From: Hypericum androsaemum
Lineage: Eukaryota; Streptophyta; Magnoliopsida; Malpighiales; Hypericaceae
Direction of reading: 5' to 3'
Assembly: GCA_963995505.1 (NCBI GenBank)
Contig: OZ023199.1
Span: 4,211,906 to 4,275,905, forward strand
Length of the DNA stretch: 64,000 bases
Of the stretch, positions 23,217-34,310 are shown piece after piece. Both the position numbers and the translations under genes were made by a program. The notes beneath the pieces were generated by a model that was given only the letters and a program-made list of their open reading frames with translations, did not search any database and had not been told where the DNA came from. Within the stretch, counting starts at the first letter, position 1; each line of letters begins with the position of its first letter.

Positions 23217-23795
23217 ACATGAAATTGTCGTTACAAAATTGCCGATGAACATCATATCGTTCAAGTATTTGGTGAAGGAGACCTGCTCCTTGTAGACTCC
23301 GGCCTTGATGTAGACGATGTACGTGTCGTTCAAACATAAAATTACCTCTACCAAAATTGGCACGTCGTCCTGTGCTACAACAACCTGAAATTGCCGCAGC
23401 CGTCCTGCGTGACGACGACCTAAAATTGACGCTCACCTTGGGGATAGTGTCAATGGCAACAACAATGATATAGAAATTGATGTTACCATCTTGTGTGACA
23501 AAGATGTAGGATATCAGAGACAGGGATGGTGAGAAGGTGCCTCTTCCCGACGGTGACTCAGAAAGGGAACCCATCCTCGACCTCCAAGAGGTGGCCGCCT
23601 TAGATCTGAAGCTCCTCAAAGATGCTGGAAAGGTCGTCGATCATGGCGAGGCTGTTGCTGGTGAGCTGACTGGACAGCCCGAGGAGCTGCTTCATCTTGT
23701 CGTCGACGTCGTTGTGAAGGCACGTCTGCTGGTAAATAACCAGGAGGGGCAAAACAGGAAATAAACGTGAATAAGGAAGAGGGATGCACACTTGT
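23216..23795 (-). pseudogene. Pectinesterase/pectinesterase-inhibitor pseudogene fragments
   Basis: Read on the minus strand, 23770-23600 encodes QTCLHNDVDDKMKQLLGLSS and LTSNSLAMIDDLSSIFEEL, matching the C-terminal helices of the PMEI pro-domain of type I pectin methylesterases. Further downstream (about 23320-23230) it reads YIVYIKAGVYKEQVSF and KYLNDMMFIG, the start of the pectinesterase beta-helix. Between them are in-frame stops and a scrambled, partly repeated middle (two VVxxQDG-like blocks). The catalytic part of the enzyme is absent. The fragment abuts the 38-bp array on one side and the copia relic on the other, so it cannot make an enzyme. Confidence 0.75.
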
Positions 23796-23809
23796 TTTTT
23801 CAGCCGTCA

Positions 23810-23880
23810 TGTTAGAAATTCAGCAACTAGAGAACAAGATCGCACAAAGAACACGAAACAAGAGAATTACGTGGTTCGGC
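23810..23880 (-). repeat. Inverted 71-bp LTR terminus
   Basis: This is the reverse complement of 25676-25746 with a handful of mismatches. It begins TGTTAG where the partner gives TGTTATG, and the match stops abruptly at GGTTCGGC. Confidence 0.85.
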
Positions 23881-23881
23881 T

Positions 23882-25178
23882 CAAGATGAAGGAGGGCTCG
23901 GATTTGAGCCAACATATTAATGATTTCAGTCAACTTGTGAGCGACTTGAGAAAGGTTGATGTAAAGTTCGAGGAAGAAGATAAGGCATTGTTGCTGCTGA
24001 ATTCTTTACCTGGCTCCTACGAAAATTTGGTTACAACTCTAACTTGGGGGAAGGAGTCCCTGGTGTTGGAAGATATCACAAGTGCTCTGCTAGGGTTTCA
24101 TGAAAGAAGGAAAATTGACGATGAACAAGCGGAAGGGCTAGTTGTGAGGGGTAGCCATGATGATCGTAGTGGGGCAAAAGATAGGAAGGGATCCAAGTGG
24201 TGGTCAAGGAGGTTCAAGGGAAATTGCTTCGAATGCGGAGAAAAAGGGCACGTGAAGAAGGATTGTCAAAAAAGAACTCGGGATCGCGAGAAAAAAAGAT
24301 CAGGTTCTGTGAATGTGGCCTCACATTCGGACGGGTCAGATGGTGATCTTCTTTCTATTTTGTCAAGTCCAAAGCATTCTGATTCCTAGATTTTGGATAG
24401 CGCTTGCTCTTTCCACATGACGCCTAAGAGAGGGTGGTTCTACACCTACAAGTTCGTTGATTCAGGTATGGTGACTATGGCTGATGGTTCTACTTGCAGA
24501 ATTGCTGGCATAGGTGATATCCAAATCAATATGTGTGATGGTGTTGAGAGAAAATTGTGTGGGGTTAGGCATGTTCCGAACTTGGAGAGGAATTTGATCT
24601 CGTTAGGAGCCTTGGATTATAGTGGGTACAACTATAATATTGTAGGTGGGTTAATGGAGGTGGAGAAGGATGCTGTGGTGGTGATGAAGGGTGAAAGGAA
24701 TGCTAGGAATACCTATAGGTTAGTGAAGAACACGGTTGTAGATAGAGTCACATCGTTGGGTTCCGATAGAGGGGAGAAAAGCTCTTGTGTGATGGAGCAA
24801 AAGCTTGACATGAATGGTTTGAGTGGAGTTGGGATTCGCGGAGATAAAGTTAGCAAGTTCCCGCTATGATTGTCTAAAGAGACGTGCACGTCAAAGGTGT
24901 TGGGTAGGTTTTGCATGGGAAATGCAAAGCCGTTGGTAGCACCACAGGCAAATCGGGTATCTCACTCAAGGCCGAACGGTAGAGTTCGTGGCATGTCAAG
25001 GGTTCTACTTGGTAGAAAAAAAGGTTGCCCTTTGTATGCTATGGCATGTAGCATTGGTATGAGGCAAGAAGGTCCAGCGGAGAAGCAGTTCGAGGTTGCG
25101 GAGCATGGGGTTGACCGAAAAATAGAGAGTGCATCTATTGGTCACAAGTTTACTTCAGCAGGTGGACTTGCTAGTTGA
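23882..25178 (+). pseudogene. Copia gag-protease pseudogene
   Basis: The frame opens inside gag (KMKEGSDLSQHINDFSQLV, LLNSLPGSYENLVTTL), reaches the nucleocapsid zinc knuckle CFECGEKGHVKKDC at about 24227-24268, and stops with TAG at 24387-24389. The same frame continues into the aspartic protease (ILDSACSFHMTPKRGWFYTY, catalytic Asp present) and the region before integrase (RHVPNLERNLISLGALD), ending at a TGA at 24867-24869. A short non-homologous frame continues to 25178. Codons for integrase onwards are absent. The in-frame TAG sits exactly where the family has a residue just before the protease motif. Confidence 0.85.
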
Positions 25179-25456
25179 AGTTTGATGGAGATTGGAGGAA
25201 AGACGCCAAGCAAGCTCGGAAGCTCGAACTTGAGGGCTAACTCCATGTGATTGAACGGAAAAAAGTGGTGAGAAAGTTGAGATGGTATTATTGATGGTGG
25301 TATATCTATGGTCAAGGTGGAGCTGATAGAGTCAGTTTGGTTTCTCAAGTTCTCATGGTTCTTCATGCGGCGGTATTTTATCAAGATGGAGTTTGTTGAA
25401 GTTCGGATGGAGCTTCATGTTTCGTCCACATGATGATTTCTCACCAATGTGGAGAT

Positions 25457-25746
25457 TGTTAGAGATGTCGAGAAATTAAAGAGGAAATAATTTGTGGACT
25501 TGTTTCCTATTATATTTGGACTAGCTTTTGGACTCCTAATTTGACCTAGATAGCTTACTTGATGTACAAAGGTTTGCCTCTATATAAAGACATGTTACCC
25601 TAAGGTTTTGTATAGCTTTGTGACTCGGATCCATCAATAAAATTTCTCTTTTCTCACCGTGGACGTAGGCATTATGCCGAACCACGTAATTCTCTTGTTC
25701 CGTGTTCTTTGTGCGATCTTATTCTCTAGTTGCTGAATTCATAACA
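25457..25746 (+). repeat. 3' LTR of copia relic
   Basis: A 290-bp sequence from TGTTAGAGATG to ATTCATAACA, directly preceded by a purine-rich tract. It contains TATATAAAGAC near 25580 (promoter-like) and AATAAAATT near 25637, both typical of short copia LTRs. Confidence 0.8.
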
Positions 25747-25751
25747 CGTTA

Positions 25752-27339
25752 CAAGTCCAAATTTGAGTAGGACGATACTACTATTCTTCGTTGCTAGCAC
25801 CCAATCTGTTTCCTATGAGTACATATTTTTTACGAAACACTAACTTATTCGATCATCACGAATTACCAACCAAAACCAACTACCAACACTAACACCAGCT
25901 GTTTTCAATTAACCAGACCAAATAGAACCACAAATTGTTTTTTTAAAGGGAAGCATACATTGTTCTTATTGAAAGTGTTGTATGAATTATTCACCAAAAA
26001 ACAAGTGTTTTATGAATTTCAAACCACTTAGATTTGATCGCGTACTTATGGAGTCAGCCAGGACTATGCAATGTTGAAGTGAAGGGCCCTGGGTGACTTT
26101 GAACTTTTCTGATAGCGACTTTCTCAGAGTGGGCCAACTTGATCTGTTATGCATACGAGACTATATAACTTTTTTTTTGGTAGGTGAGAGACTATATAAC
26201 TTCTTTTCGAAGATTTTTTTCGGGCCAAACTATCTAATTTTTGGATATTACTCGTTAAACCAAACTAACTTCAAATTCGATCAGACTATAAGGAGTTATA
26301 AAAGTTTTTCTGACCTAATTTTAACATAGATGTATTTCAAAAAATTAAAATTGAGACTTCTTATTAAATTAGAATAAGAAATCGTACAATTGGTTCTTGC
26401 AAAGGATGATGTTTAGCTGATGAGAAAACCTGTACACCGGGAAAAGGCATAAGTACCCCTCCTTGTGAGAAGAATTGGTCCAGTCAACGTGAAATTTTAA
26501 CTATACCATCTCATTAAATGAGTACATACTTAGCATTTGCACCCACTGAAAGGCGCGCTTTTTTTGGTGAAAAAAGAGGCGATTTTACACCAAAAGAAAA
26601 GTATGAGATTAATTTATTTAGAGTCGAGTCGCCGAATTTTATTTTCCATTCATAAGATTTGATCTCATTCGTACAATAAATCGACTGAAAAAAAAAACAT
26701 AAAACATTGGCTAAGGACACCGAAAAGTTGCGTAATAAAGACATGTAAGATGGGTTGTCATGTTTTATGGTAGGTGACTAAAAAACCACCTTTGAGACCT
26801 CACATGCTATTCTTGTGTTTCCATTATAAATATTTTTTCCACTTTATCTTGGTCATGACTTCCCACATCCAATCCATAATTTTCCAACACCTCACTCATT
26901 TACCCTTCACTGCTAAGGAAAAATAGTTTACCAGATAAAAAAGGTAAAAGTAACAATCACCCTTTTTTCTTTTTTCAAAAATGTGAGAACCAATAAGGAA
27001 ATTGGAATATCTCAGTGCAAGCAAGCTCTTTTTCTCAGGATACAGCAATAATCTGCCTGAATTTGCAGCAGGTAACACTTATTTTGGCTATAACAAAAAA
27101 GACACAAAATTGGTAATTGGAAACGCAATAGTGTTAAATATATGTTGCAAGAATTTGTCACCGTTCAAAGATCATATTCGACTCAAACTTGGATTAGTCA
27201 GTCAGCGAGTGACCAAATATCAAGTGGTATAAACGAAAAATAGTAGCACAAGCAATCCAATGCATATGCAAAAATTTAAAACCTGGAAAAAATGAATGAA
27301 TCTGTATAATCTTATGGAGGAAATTAATACAAGGAGAAC
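25752..27339. other. AT-rich intergenic stretch
   Basis: I see no gene. This is the 3' flank of the zinc-finger gene (minus strand) up to about 27000, with AT-rich spacer beyond. Confidence 0.4.
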
Positions 27340-28452
27340 TCAGTTAGAGATCAATCCAAGCAGTGGCTCACAGTTAAGGTTGCTTCCAAGCCACCATGGA
27401 TTGAAACCCACCAGTCCATTGCTCTCTTCCTCAACAGGAGCAGGAAGATTGAGGTCAAGGATGATTTGTTCTTGTGGTGCTGCAACTAAATGAGCCCTCT
27501 TGTGGCCTCCCAATGCTTGTCCTGATGGGAACACCCTGAGGCAGATCGCGCACTCGTGCGTTCTACTCTTTCGTGTCGTGTTGCTCGTCTCGGCCCTGTC
27601 TTCGCAATCCATAGCCAGCACCTGATCAGCTTGGACCTGGTCAGGAGAGCTCTCAGTTTCGATGCTGTTCTCGCTGCTGTCGATTTTCGAAGCGAAGCAG
27701 CCTTTGGTCTTCCTGTGGCTTGCTCTGTGGCCGCCTAGTGCTTGGTAGGAATGGAACGCCTTGTTGCAAGTAGTGCACTCAAAGTTGGTGCTCCCACCTT
27801 CACCATCCAAGGCCTTGAACTTCTTCGAGGTCTCGGGTTCAATCTCCGGATCGAAAGAATCAATGAACTTCCTCTTGATCAGCTCATCAGCTTCACCAAG
27901 AGACACGGAATTATTATTATCCGATGAATCCAAGGCCGGAGAATTCGATCCGCCCCATTGACCAACATCCCTGGAGAGCAGGATCAAGCACATAGCAACC
28001 TCCTCCTGTTGCTGGTCAGTCTCAGAAGCAGAGGATGAAGCATTGTTTGCGAAAGACATCGACGAAGAATTCGCAGGCCCCGTGTACCTTGTCCTCCGCC
28101 TCTTCGATCTCTTCCTTTTGCGAGGAGCAGCTGTTTCATTGTCAGATTGGCTGTCCATGATGACCATAGATGACAAGTCAGGAGGAGGATCAGAGAGCTT
28201 CGAGCTCGGCCTCGGGTTCTCCCTCAGGACATAGCCAGGAGGAGTTGCAGGGCCACAGATGGTGTTAAGACTCTTCTTCTTGGTGATGAGGTAAGTGGAG
28301 AGAGGAGGGAGCTTCTTCCTGGTGAGCTTGGAACCATCAGCAGCCATAGCTGAGGTGTCATTGATCATGTGGGACCTCATGTGTCCTCCCAATGATCTCC
28401 CACAACCAAACCTCTTGCTGCAAAACTTGCACACATGCCTCAGCTCTTCCAT
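27340..28452 (-). CDS. ZAT4/ZAT9-like three-finger C2H2 repressor (370 aa, intact)
   Basis: An intronless nuclear transcription factor of the plant ZAT (C1-3i) class. Finger 1 is at the N-terminus (C8, C11, H24, H28; [21 protein letters not shown]). Fingers 2 and 3 carry the plant signature QALGGH (C226/C229/H242/H246 and C301/C304/H317/H321). A basic segment [10 protein letters not shown] at 111-120 is a probable nuclear signal, and LDLNLP at 332-337 is an EAR motif that recruits TOPLESS-type co-repressors. The length and intronless structure fit the family. The first ATG with finger 1 seven residues in is used; paralogues at 56483 and 63656 start with MELEDHHHHHDQE before the same finger. 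Upstream (28692-28720) is an AG/CT repeat that probably lies in the leader. Family members are often stress-inducible, but the sequence does not show which signal. Confidence 0.95.
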   Translation of the reverse strand: MEELRHVCKFCSKRFGCGRSLGGHMRSHMINDTSAMAADGSKLTRKKLPPLSTYLITKKKSLNTICGPATPPGYVLRENPRPSSKLSDPPPDLSSMVIMDSQSDNETAAPRKRKRSKRRRTRYTGPANSSSMSFANNASSSASETDQQQEEVAMCLILLSRDVGQWGGSNSPALDSSDNNNSVSLGEADELIKRKFIDSFDPEIEPETSKKFKALDGEGGSTNFECTTCNKAFHSYQALGGHRASHRKTKGCFASKIDSSENSIETESSPDQVQADQVLAMDCEDRAETSNTTRKSRTHECAICLRVFPSGQALGGHKRAHLVAAPQEQIILDLNLPAPVEEESNGLVGFNPWWLGSNLNCEPLLGLISN

Positions 28453-28691
28453 GGTCCCTCCAAAAATAAAAGACTAAATCTTTGGCTTCCCAAGAGACTG
28501 ATCCTTGAAATCTGGGAATTGGGTTGAGTTCTAAAGAGGTGGAAGGAAGTTGGTTTCTTGTTTGAGTTGTGTTTTGGATGCTAAGGAAAGGAGTTGACAA
28601 ATAGCCACCAGATGTGTATGTGTTGGTGTTGTGTGTAGAGAAGAAAGGACACGCTTTTAGTGTGTTGGGGACATCGGTAAGGTGGGAAATG

Positions 28692-28720
28692 AAGAGAGAT
28701 AGAGAGAGAGAGAGAGAGAG
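28692..28720. repeat. (AG)n microsatellite in ZAT-like leader
   Basis: A run of about 14 AG units, interrupted near its start, lies 240 bp upstream of the ZAT-like start codon. It reads as CT on the coding strand, a common plant leader feature. Confidence 0.85.
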
Positions 28721-28820
28721 TGATTAATTGAATATAAAAGTCTAAGGGACGGATTAATACCAAAGGGAGCGGTAAAAAATATAATACGGTATGGTATGAC
28801 GAAAGTGCAGGGTTCAAATA

Positions 28821-29432
28821 TAGGGAGAAGATTGATTAATCCTTTTGTTTTGTGAACCGGAAATCGTTGTTTCTCTTTGCGTGGAGGGACTCAGCTCATT
28901 CTAGCTAGAGTGGGCAATGGATCCCCGGATTTTTTGGTGTAAGAAGTTATAGGAAATTCTCAAAATGGGCAACAAAACTAAGATTTTTTTTCTAAATGAG
29001 TATTTTTTTGAAAAGAAAAAGAAAAAAATAATTATAGAGGAGACGAACGTAATGGTCGATACGTACCGACTGTTTCATAAAATTTTAAAAAATTGAAAAT
29101 AAATAAGAGACAATCTGATAATAGGCCATCTTCTCCTCGGAGGTCGCCGGATGGTGCACCCAGAAAAGAGACGACATGCTAACTGGTGGTCTCCAATTTT
29201 TTTTTTTCAATTTGTCAAAACTTAAAAAGGTTAAGAAAAAATATATGGTTTTTTACTATTAATTTGTATAACTAAATGAAAGTAAAATAGTTGATTTAGC
29301 ATTACATAAATAAGAATTTTATTAAAGAACTCATTAATACATATAATTACACTGACAATATTGTCCAATTATTTATTATTTTTTATGTAAAAATTTGATA
29401 CATATTATAACATCTTTTTTAGACAAATAAAG
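28821..29432. other. Upstream region of ZAT-like gene
   Basis: This is AT-rich and holds the presumed distal promoter of the minus-strand zinc-finger gene. No separate gene is seen. Confidence 0.4.
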
Positions 29433-29452
29433 TCATCTCATAAAATACTTTT

Positions 29453-29942
29453 TTTGGTTAATAATTTTATTGCTCCAAAAAGATTACAACCAACAAGGCG
29501 TAAAAGCCAATGCGACAGGAGCCAAGGTCGAACACCACAACAATGCAGCAGGAGCACAAAATTGGAAAAAAATCAGAGTGATACAAGCTAAGCAAGCGAA
29601 TCAAGAAACAGGAGAAAATCTTGGCCAGCAAGGTTGGAGATGCACCTCGACCAAGTAAGCCATTCATTGGCCCGCAAGTTGATTGTAAGATGGAGAAGGT
29701 CAGAATTGAAGATCCGTTCTTCAAAAATCATACGATTTCTCATCGTTCAAGTACACCACATAATAGCACCAAAGATTAAAAATCAGACCTTCCCGATCGT
29801 GCAATCATTAACCAAATACAACCAAGCCGGAATAGAATTAGCGACAGAAGGACCAATGTACCAAGAGACGCCCAAACGACGGACGAAGACATTCTAGATA
29901 CACCAAATAGGGCGGCAATGCAAAAGCAAGTGCGAGCCCGAT
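29453..29942 (-). mobile_element. 5'-truncated LINE (L1-type) with 20-bp TSD
   Basis: A 490-bp insertion flanked by an exact 20-bp target duplication beginning TCATCTCATAAAATAC (29433-29452 and 29943-29962), with a short T-run at its left end as the poly(A) tail of a minus-strand copy. Minus-strand translation gives the end of LINE ORF2, the zinc-binding reverse-transcriptase tail: SGSHLLLHC, RRLGVSWYIGPSV, and a TMRNRMIFEE block typical of the W.IW..RN..IF motif. Several stops interrupt it. Confidence 0.85.
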
Positions 29943-31315
29943 TCATCTCATAAAATACTTTTAACAACAAATTTTCATCGGATATAAGAGATTGTTAACA
30001 TATGCTCAATCTACGCTAAAAGTTTATATGAAAGGAATATATCCTCATTTTCAGATATATAATATACTAGAAGAGAGCTTATGTACGTCTGGGCCAAAAC
30101 TCGTGTCAGCCAATGTGGCAAATGTCGATCAGCTCCAACAAATTTAAAGGTTCTGTAAATAAGTCCAATAAATCTGCAGATCTTTGCGCTTTAGTCTAAT
30201 TTTTCTCGGTATCGTAGAAATTATTAAGTGCAATACATAAAACACATCAAATTCTATAAAAAACATTAATATAGCAATGACATTCCATAACTACATAGTA
30301 TCAATGACACCAATAAGATACCTTAAGTGGACCGACACGAATTTCAGAGTGCAATTCGTGATATATAGGCACTAATTTCCTTCAAAAATAACAATATTTT
30401 TACTTGACTAATTATATTTGTCAATTTGATGAAAACTTGTGGAGCAACACAATAAGAATATTCACTAAAAGAATCTGAAATTCCAAAAAAAAATAGCTGG
30501 AAATAGTTTTAGTCCCCATAGAAATTCTTTTTTAGCATTTGAGTAGAAAAGCTCTTCTATATGATCCGCAATTACGAAAAACAAACAAGGCTTAAGCTCT
30601 TCTATTTATATCTAAAAGAAAGCTAGAAAAGGTTGTAGGATTTGCATTGACAACCTAGCCTAGTATACGGAGGGTCCTAATTAAAGTGGAAGGAAAGCAA
30701 CAATGTCTTTACATGAACCAATTGATATTGGATTATAACACCCACATGGGCTTGGATAGGGAATATGCAACATATAGCTAACCAAAAGCACACCAATAAA
30801 AGTATTCAAATCAAGCTTGGGGTGTTTGTGTGTATATATATATATTATATAACTGACTCGAACCTAAATTAATCGATCCAATGAGTATCTGGATGTGATC
30901 CCAAAAGAAAATATGTGGTGAGTGGTAGTGCTGGTGTGCTAACTCCAAACTACCTCAGAAGACTAGCTGAGCAATTGGAATTCTTTAATTTCACGCAGTT
31001 GCTCTCTTCCTCTCTTTGCGGATTCTTGTAGTTGTTTTGTGTATTTCCCAAGTACTTGGTGGAGCAAACTTGCTCAGAACACATGCACATTGTCGGCTAA
31101 GAAAAACATGCATACTTATGATTGAGGTGATTTAATCTATGGAATGTGGTGGATGCGTGGAATAAATTATTTGTATGTGTCAGATTTAATTTAGCGGGCA
31201 ATTGGTTAATGTGATTCACCAAATCATTGGGATAGGCAAAATTAAATGTACCAATCAGGTCACGGCCATAGCACATTCGATCTCGTAAATGTAAATGTCA
31301 CTGATTTTTTATGAA

Positions 31316-31545
31316 ATTGCAGTTAGTCCCTATCATTTTTTTATTTTCAAATTACCACTCCCCTTAAAAACCATAAGAAGTATTTTAAAAAATAAACCCT
31401 TTTACCAAATTCCTAATTGGTTTTAAATGTACTTAAATAAACATTTTTGTTATAAGAAATTCACAACCAAAAACTAAAAGTACTTTTAATGTGATTGGGA
31501 GGGGTATTATGGAAAGAAAAAAAATGACAAGGACTAGAATAAACA
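31316..31545. repeat. Probable small MITE with ~50-bp imperfect TIRs
   Basis: The left end reads TTAGTCCCTATCATTTTTTT and the right end on the minus strand reads CTAGTCCTTGTCATTTTTTT. Both continue through a TACCMCTCCC block. The target duplication is unclear. Confidence 0.5.
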
Positions 31546-33179
31546 TTATTCAGACCTTAAACTGTTCAAATATTTTGGAACATGGTCTAAATTGTATATT
31601 ATGATAAACTATAAAGATTAAAATGTATTTTACTCTTTCTATCTTTCAGAAGTAGATAGTGCGATAAAAGATCGCCACTTGCTCAAGTGGTAAATAGGTT
31701 AGATTTACTAATTGAGATCAAGTAAAAAAATTATAATTTTCTAAAATAGAGTTTGACAATATTCAACTCTGAATACGAAAGATTTGAAAAAATCTCCACT
31801 GGCATTTTACTATATTAGCATTAATATAAGTTCAACCTAAAAATCACTTATTACTTATGTAATACTTTTAAATCAACACAAAAATTTTATAGTACGCTCG
31901 TAAAATGTTTCGCTAAAAAAATCATACACACCAAGCTACCATTTCCTAGATACTCTCCATCTGCGAGGTAGCTTCACCCTTTCTTTCCTCAAAGTAAGGT
32001 AGCTATTAGCTCATTACACATGATTGTGAAGCTAACTAGTCATCTAACTTAACCCATAAACGAGCAGTTGAGTAAAAAAATATTGCCCCAACTCCCAAGA
32101 TTGCTAAGCATCATGATGTCATTAAAAGCTTAATCAACATGCTTATAATTGAAGTTATTCTAGTTTGACTAAGATGTCTCGACTTTGAGCCATTAAGAAC
32201 GTAGTAGTATTAAATACTAGTCATCTAACGTAGTAGTTTGACTAAGATGTTAAATACTTGTTGGGAGAGCTTTCTCACATTTCAAAGGTACTACCCAGCT
32301 CAAACCTAAATTAGTCGGTTAAGTGAGTATCGAATGTCAAGACGGTAAACATGCTTATAATTGATGCAACCCTTCAATCATTTAATTATCACTCACTACC
32401 CAATGTAGGTGAGAAGCTAAATGATGGATCCATCAACCCAAAACAAATCTCTAGATGAAATATGGAAGTGAGGGTAGAGCATGTTTGCTTTTGATTGGTG
32501 AAGGTAGCCACATAGTTAATAATAATTCATCATTAGAATATCATTTCAAATAGCTAGGTGTACAATATCGTTTACATCTTCAACCACTGAATAATATTTT
32601 ATTTCTTGTGTGCTTTGATAGTTGTTCAACTAGATATATTACAATCTAAGATATATTATAACTCTTCAGCCTGCCTTTGTTGTCTCAGAAATGGGTGGTT
32701 TAAAAGGCAGGGAACCAATTAGATCATCTTATAATTTTATTCTAATTTAACCACATATTTCGAGTTCGAATCTTGGAGTATAACGGTCCACTAAAAATTG
32801 TTCGGATACAAGTTGATTTCGAACAAGTTGACCCGGCGCCTCTCTTTCTCGAATTGCGACTATGTTCAATTCTCCCGGGGGCGAACAAGTTGAATTAGCT
32901 TACCGAAGCTAGGAGTCGCCCACGACTAAATTTTAACACAGAGAGACAGCCGTAGAGAGCGGCACGAAGGGCCAGTTTAATTAGGGCGTCGACCAAGAGA
33001 AAAAGAAAGAGTAAAAACTTGTTCTTTTATAACCGAGTTTGACCTAAATTTCCGCTGCCATCATCTGGCTGACCATCAAATTCCAAGTAGATAATTATTT
33101 TTTTGTGGACACTGATTTGAGCTTGCTCGGTCCAAAATATCTTGCTAATAGTTGGTAATAATTTTTAGAGAAATAACAC

Positions 33180-33182
<3 letters not shown>

Positions 33183-33232
<50 letters not shown>
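33183..33232. repeat. (TA)n(GT)n compound microsatellite
   Basis: About 19 TA units (33183-33220) are followed by about six GT units. Confidence 0.95.
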
Positions 33233-33743
33233 TGTGTCGAGAAATTGGTGTACAGTACTGTAATTAACTCCGATGAAGAATGCCGTACCCAATTGGGTGC
33301 ACATAATTTTAAAATAAAGATTGCCGTTACCCAATTGATCACTGCACTGCATTCACCGTACACGGAATAAACCTAAGTTTGTACAGCGCAGATTTCCTAA
33401 GTTCTAATCTAGTTACAACTGCAATGTTCTCTACCCTCCAACTATTGATTTCACATTGACATAATCAACGGAAAACTTGCAATCGGAGAGAATGTGGGAC
33501 AATATTACCAAAGTTGGACTTAATCAGCTTCAAGGCAAATTGTATTGTCAAATTTCAGCTTCTAATGACGAGTTCGCCCTCATAAAAGAAATCAGATTAG
33601 AGACGAATTTGTTGTCTAAGAACGATACCATATATGGATGAGAGGCAAAAGAGTGACTTGGTACAGAATGAAAATAATGGTATACAAATTTTTTCTTTTT
33701 TTATTGTAACGGGTTTCTCTTTTCTTTTTTGTAAATCTATCTT

Positions 33744-34292
33744 TTTTTTGGCGAAAAGAAACTTCATTACTCAAAGAAACGAAAATATTACAAGAAGGAG
33801 AAAAAGGAAATGGAAGACAAGCCAAACACATAGGCCGAATAGGAAACCGCAAAACAGCAAGCCTATCGCCATAAAGAAGAACTCGACCCTACAAACTTGA
33901 GGGATAGCAAGGCCGATGAAGAAACCAATGATCTAAAGCGATCATTTCTTCTTTTTCTTCGCGTTCCTCTTCCTAGCCCGCGGGGACAAGTTGGAGGAAG
34001 ACGGGTAGGGGTACCCACAACACGGGTAGTCCAGAGTGATAAATCAGCCGCGGCGCATCAAAAGTCTACCTCATACTCTAACCAACGTAGATCCTTACTT
34101 GCATAGGTAGTCCCAGTCTTCTTCCTCGCTTGAAATCGAGTGTTCTTGGCAGGTGGTAGATGAAAGTCCTCCAAGTCCGGCTGTGAATCCGCCTCGTCCG
34201 CCCAATTGTTCTTCATCTTCTTCGTAATCGAACCCATGAACTTCAACGAGTCCGGAAGATCATCGTTGTCAGAAAAAATAAAAAGTAAAAGA
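33744..34292 (-). mobile_element. 5'-truncated LINE-type retrocopy with 18-bp TSD
   Basis: A 549-bp insertion in minus orientation flanked by an exact 18-bp duplication ending GTAAATCTATCTT (33726-33743 and 34293-34310), with a T-run (33744-33749) as the poly(A) tail. The 3' terminal part resembles the 3' tail of the LINE at 29453. Its upstream part carries an open frame on the minus strand (34246-34058, MKFMGSITKKMKNNWADEAD and PPAKNTRFQARKKTG) that I do not recognise. It could be LINE ORF1-type sequence or a transcript copied by LINE machinery. Confidence 0.7.
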
Positions 34293-34310
34293 TTTTTGTA
34301 AATCTATCTT

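Larger units (their letters stand above)
23810..25746 (+). mobile_element. Rearranged copia relic: gag-protease plus 3' LTR, capped by an inverted LTR end
   Basis: A 1.9-kb segment ending in a complete 290-bp LTR (25457-25746) with a purine-rich tract just before it (TGTGGAGAT). Instead of a normal 5' LTR, the left end (23810-23880) is the reverse complement of the last 71 bp of that LTR. The sequence then enters gag in mid-gene, with no PBS. Flanking pentamers CGTCA (23805-23809) and CGTTA (25747-25751) resemble a target duplication with one change. Integrase, RT and RNase H are missing. Confidence 0.8.
29963..33725. other. Gene-poor AT-rich region
   Basis: No supported gene. It contains a possible small MITE (31316-31545), a TA/GT microsatellite (33183-33232) and several phrases also found near 10.0-10.3 kb (old dispersed repeat). 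At about 32830-33000 there is a GC-richer stretch of unknown origin. Confidence 0.4.

Noticed and set aside
33183..33232. Possible promoter or TATA region
   Set aside because: A plain TA/GT microsatellite with no gene next to it.
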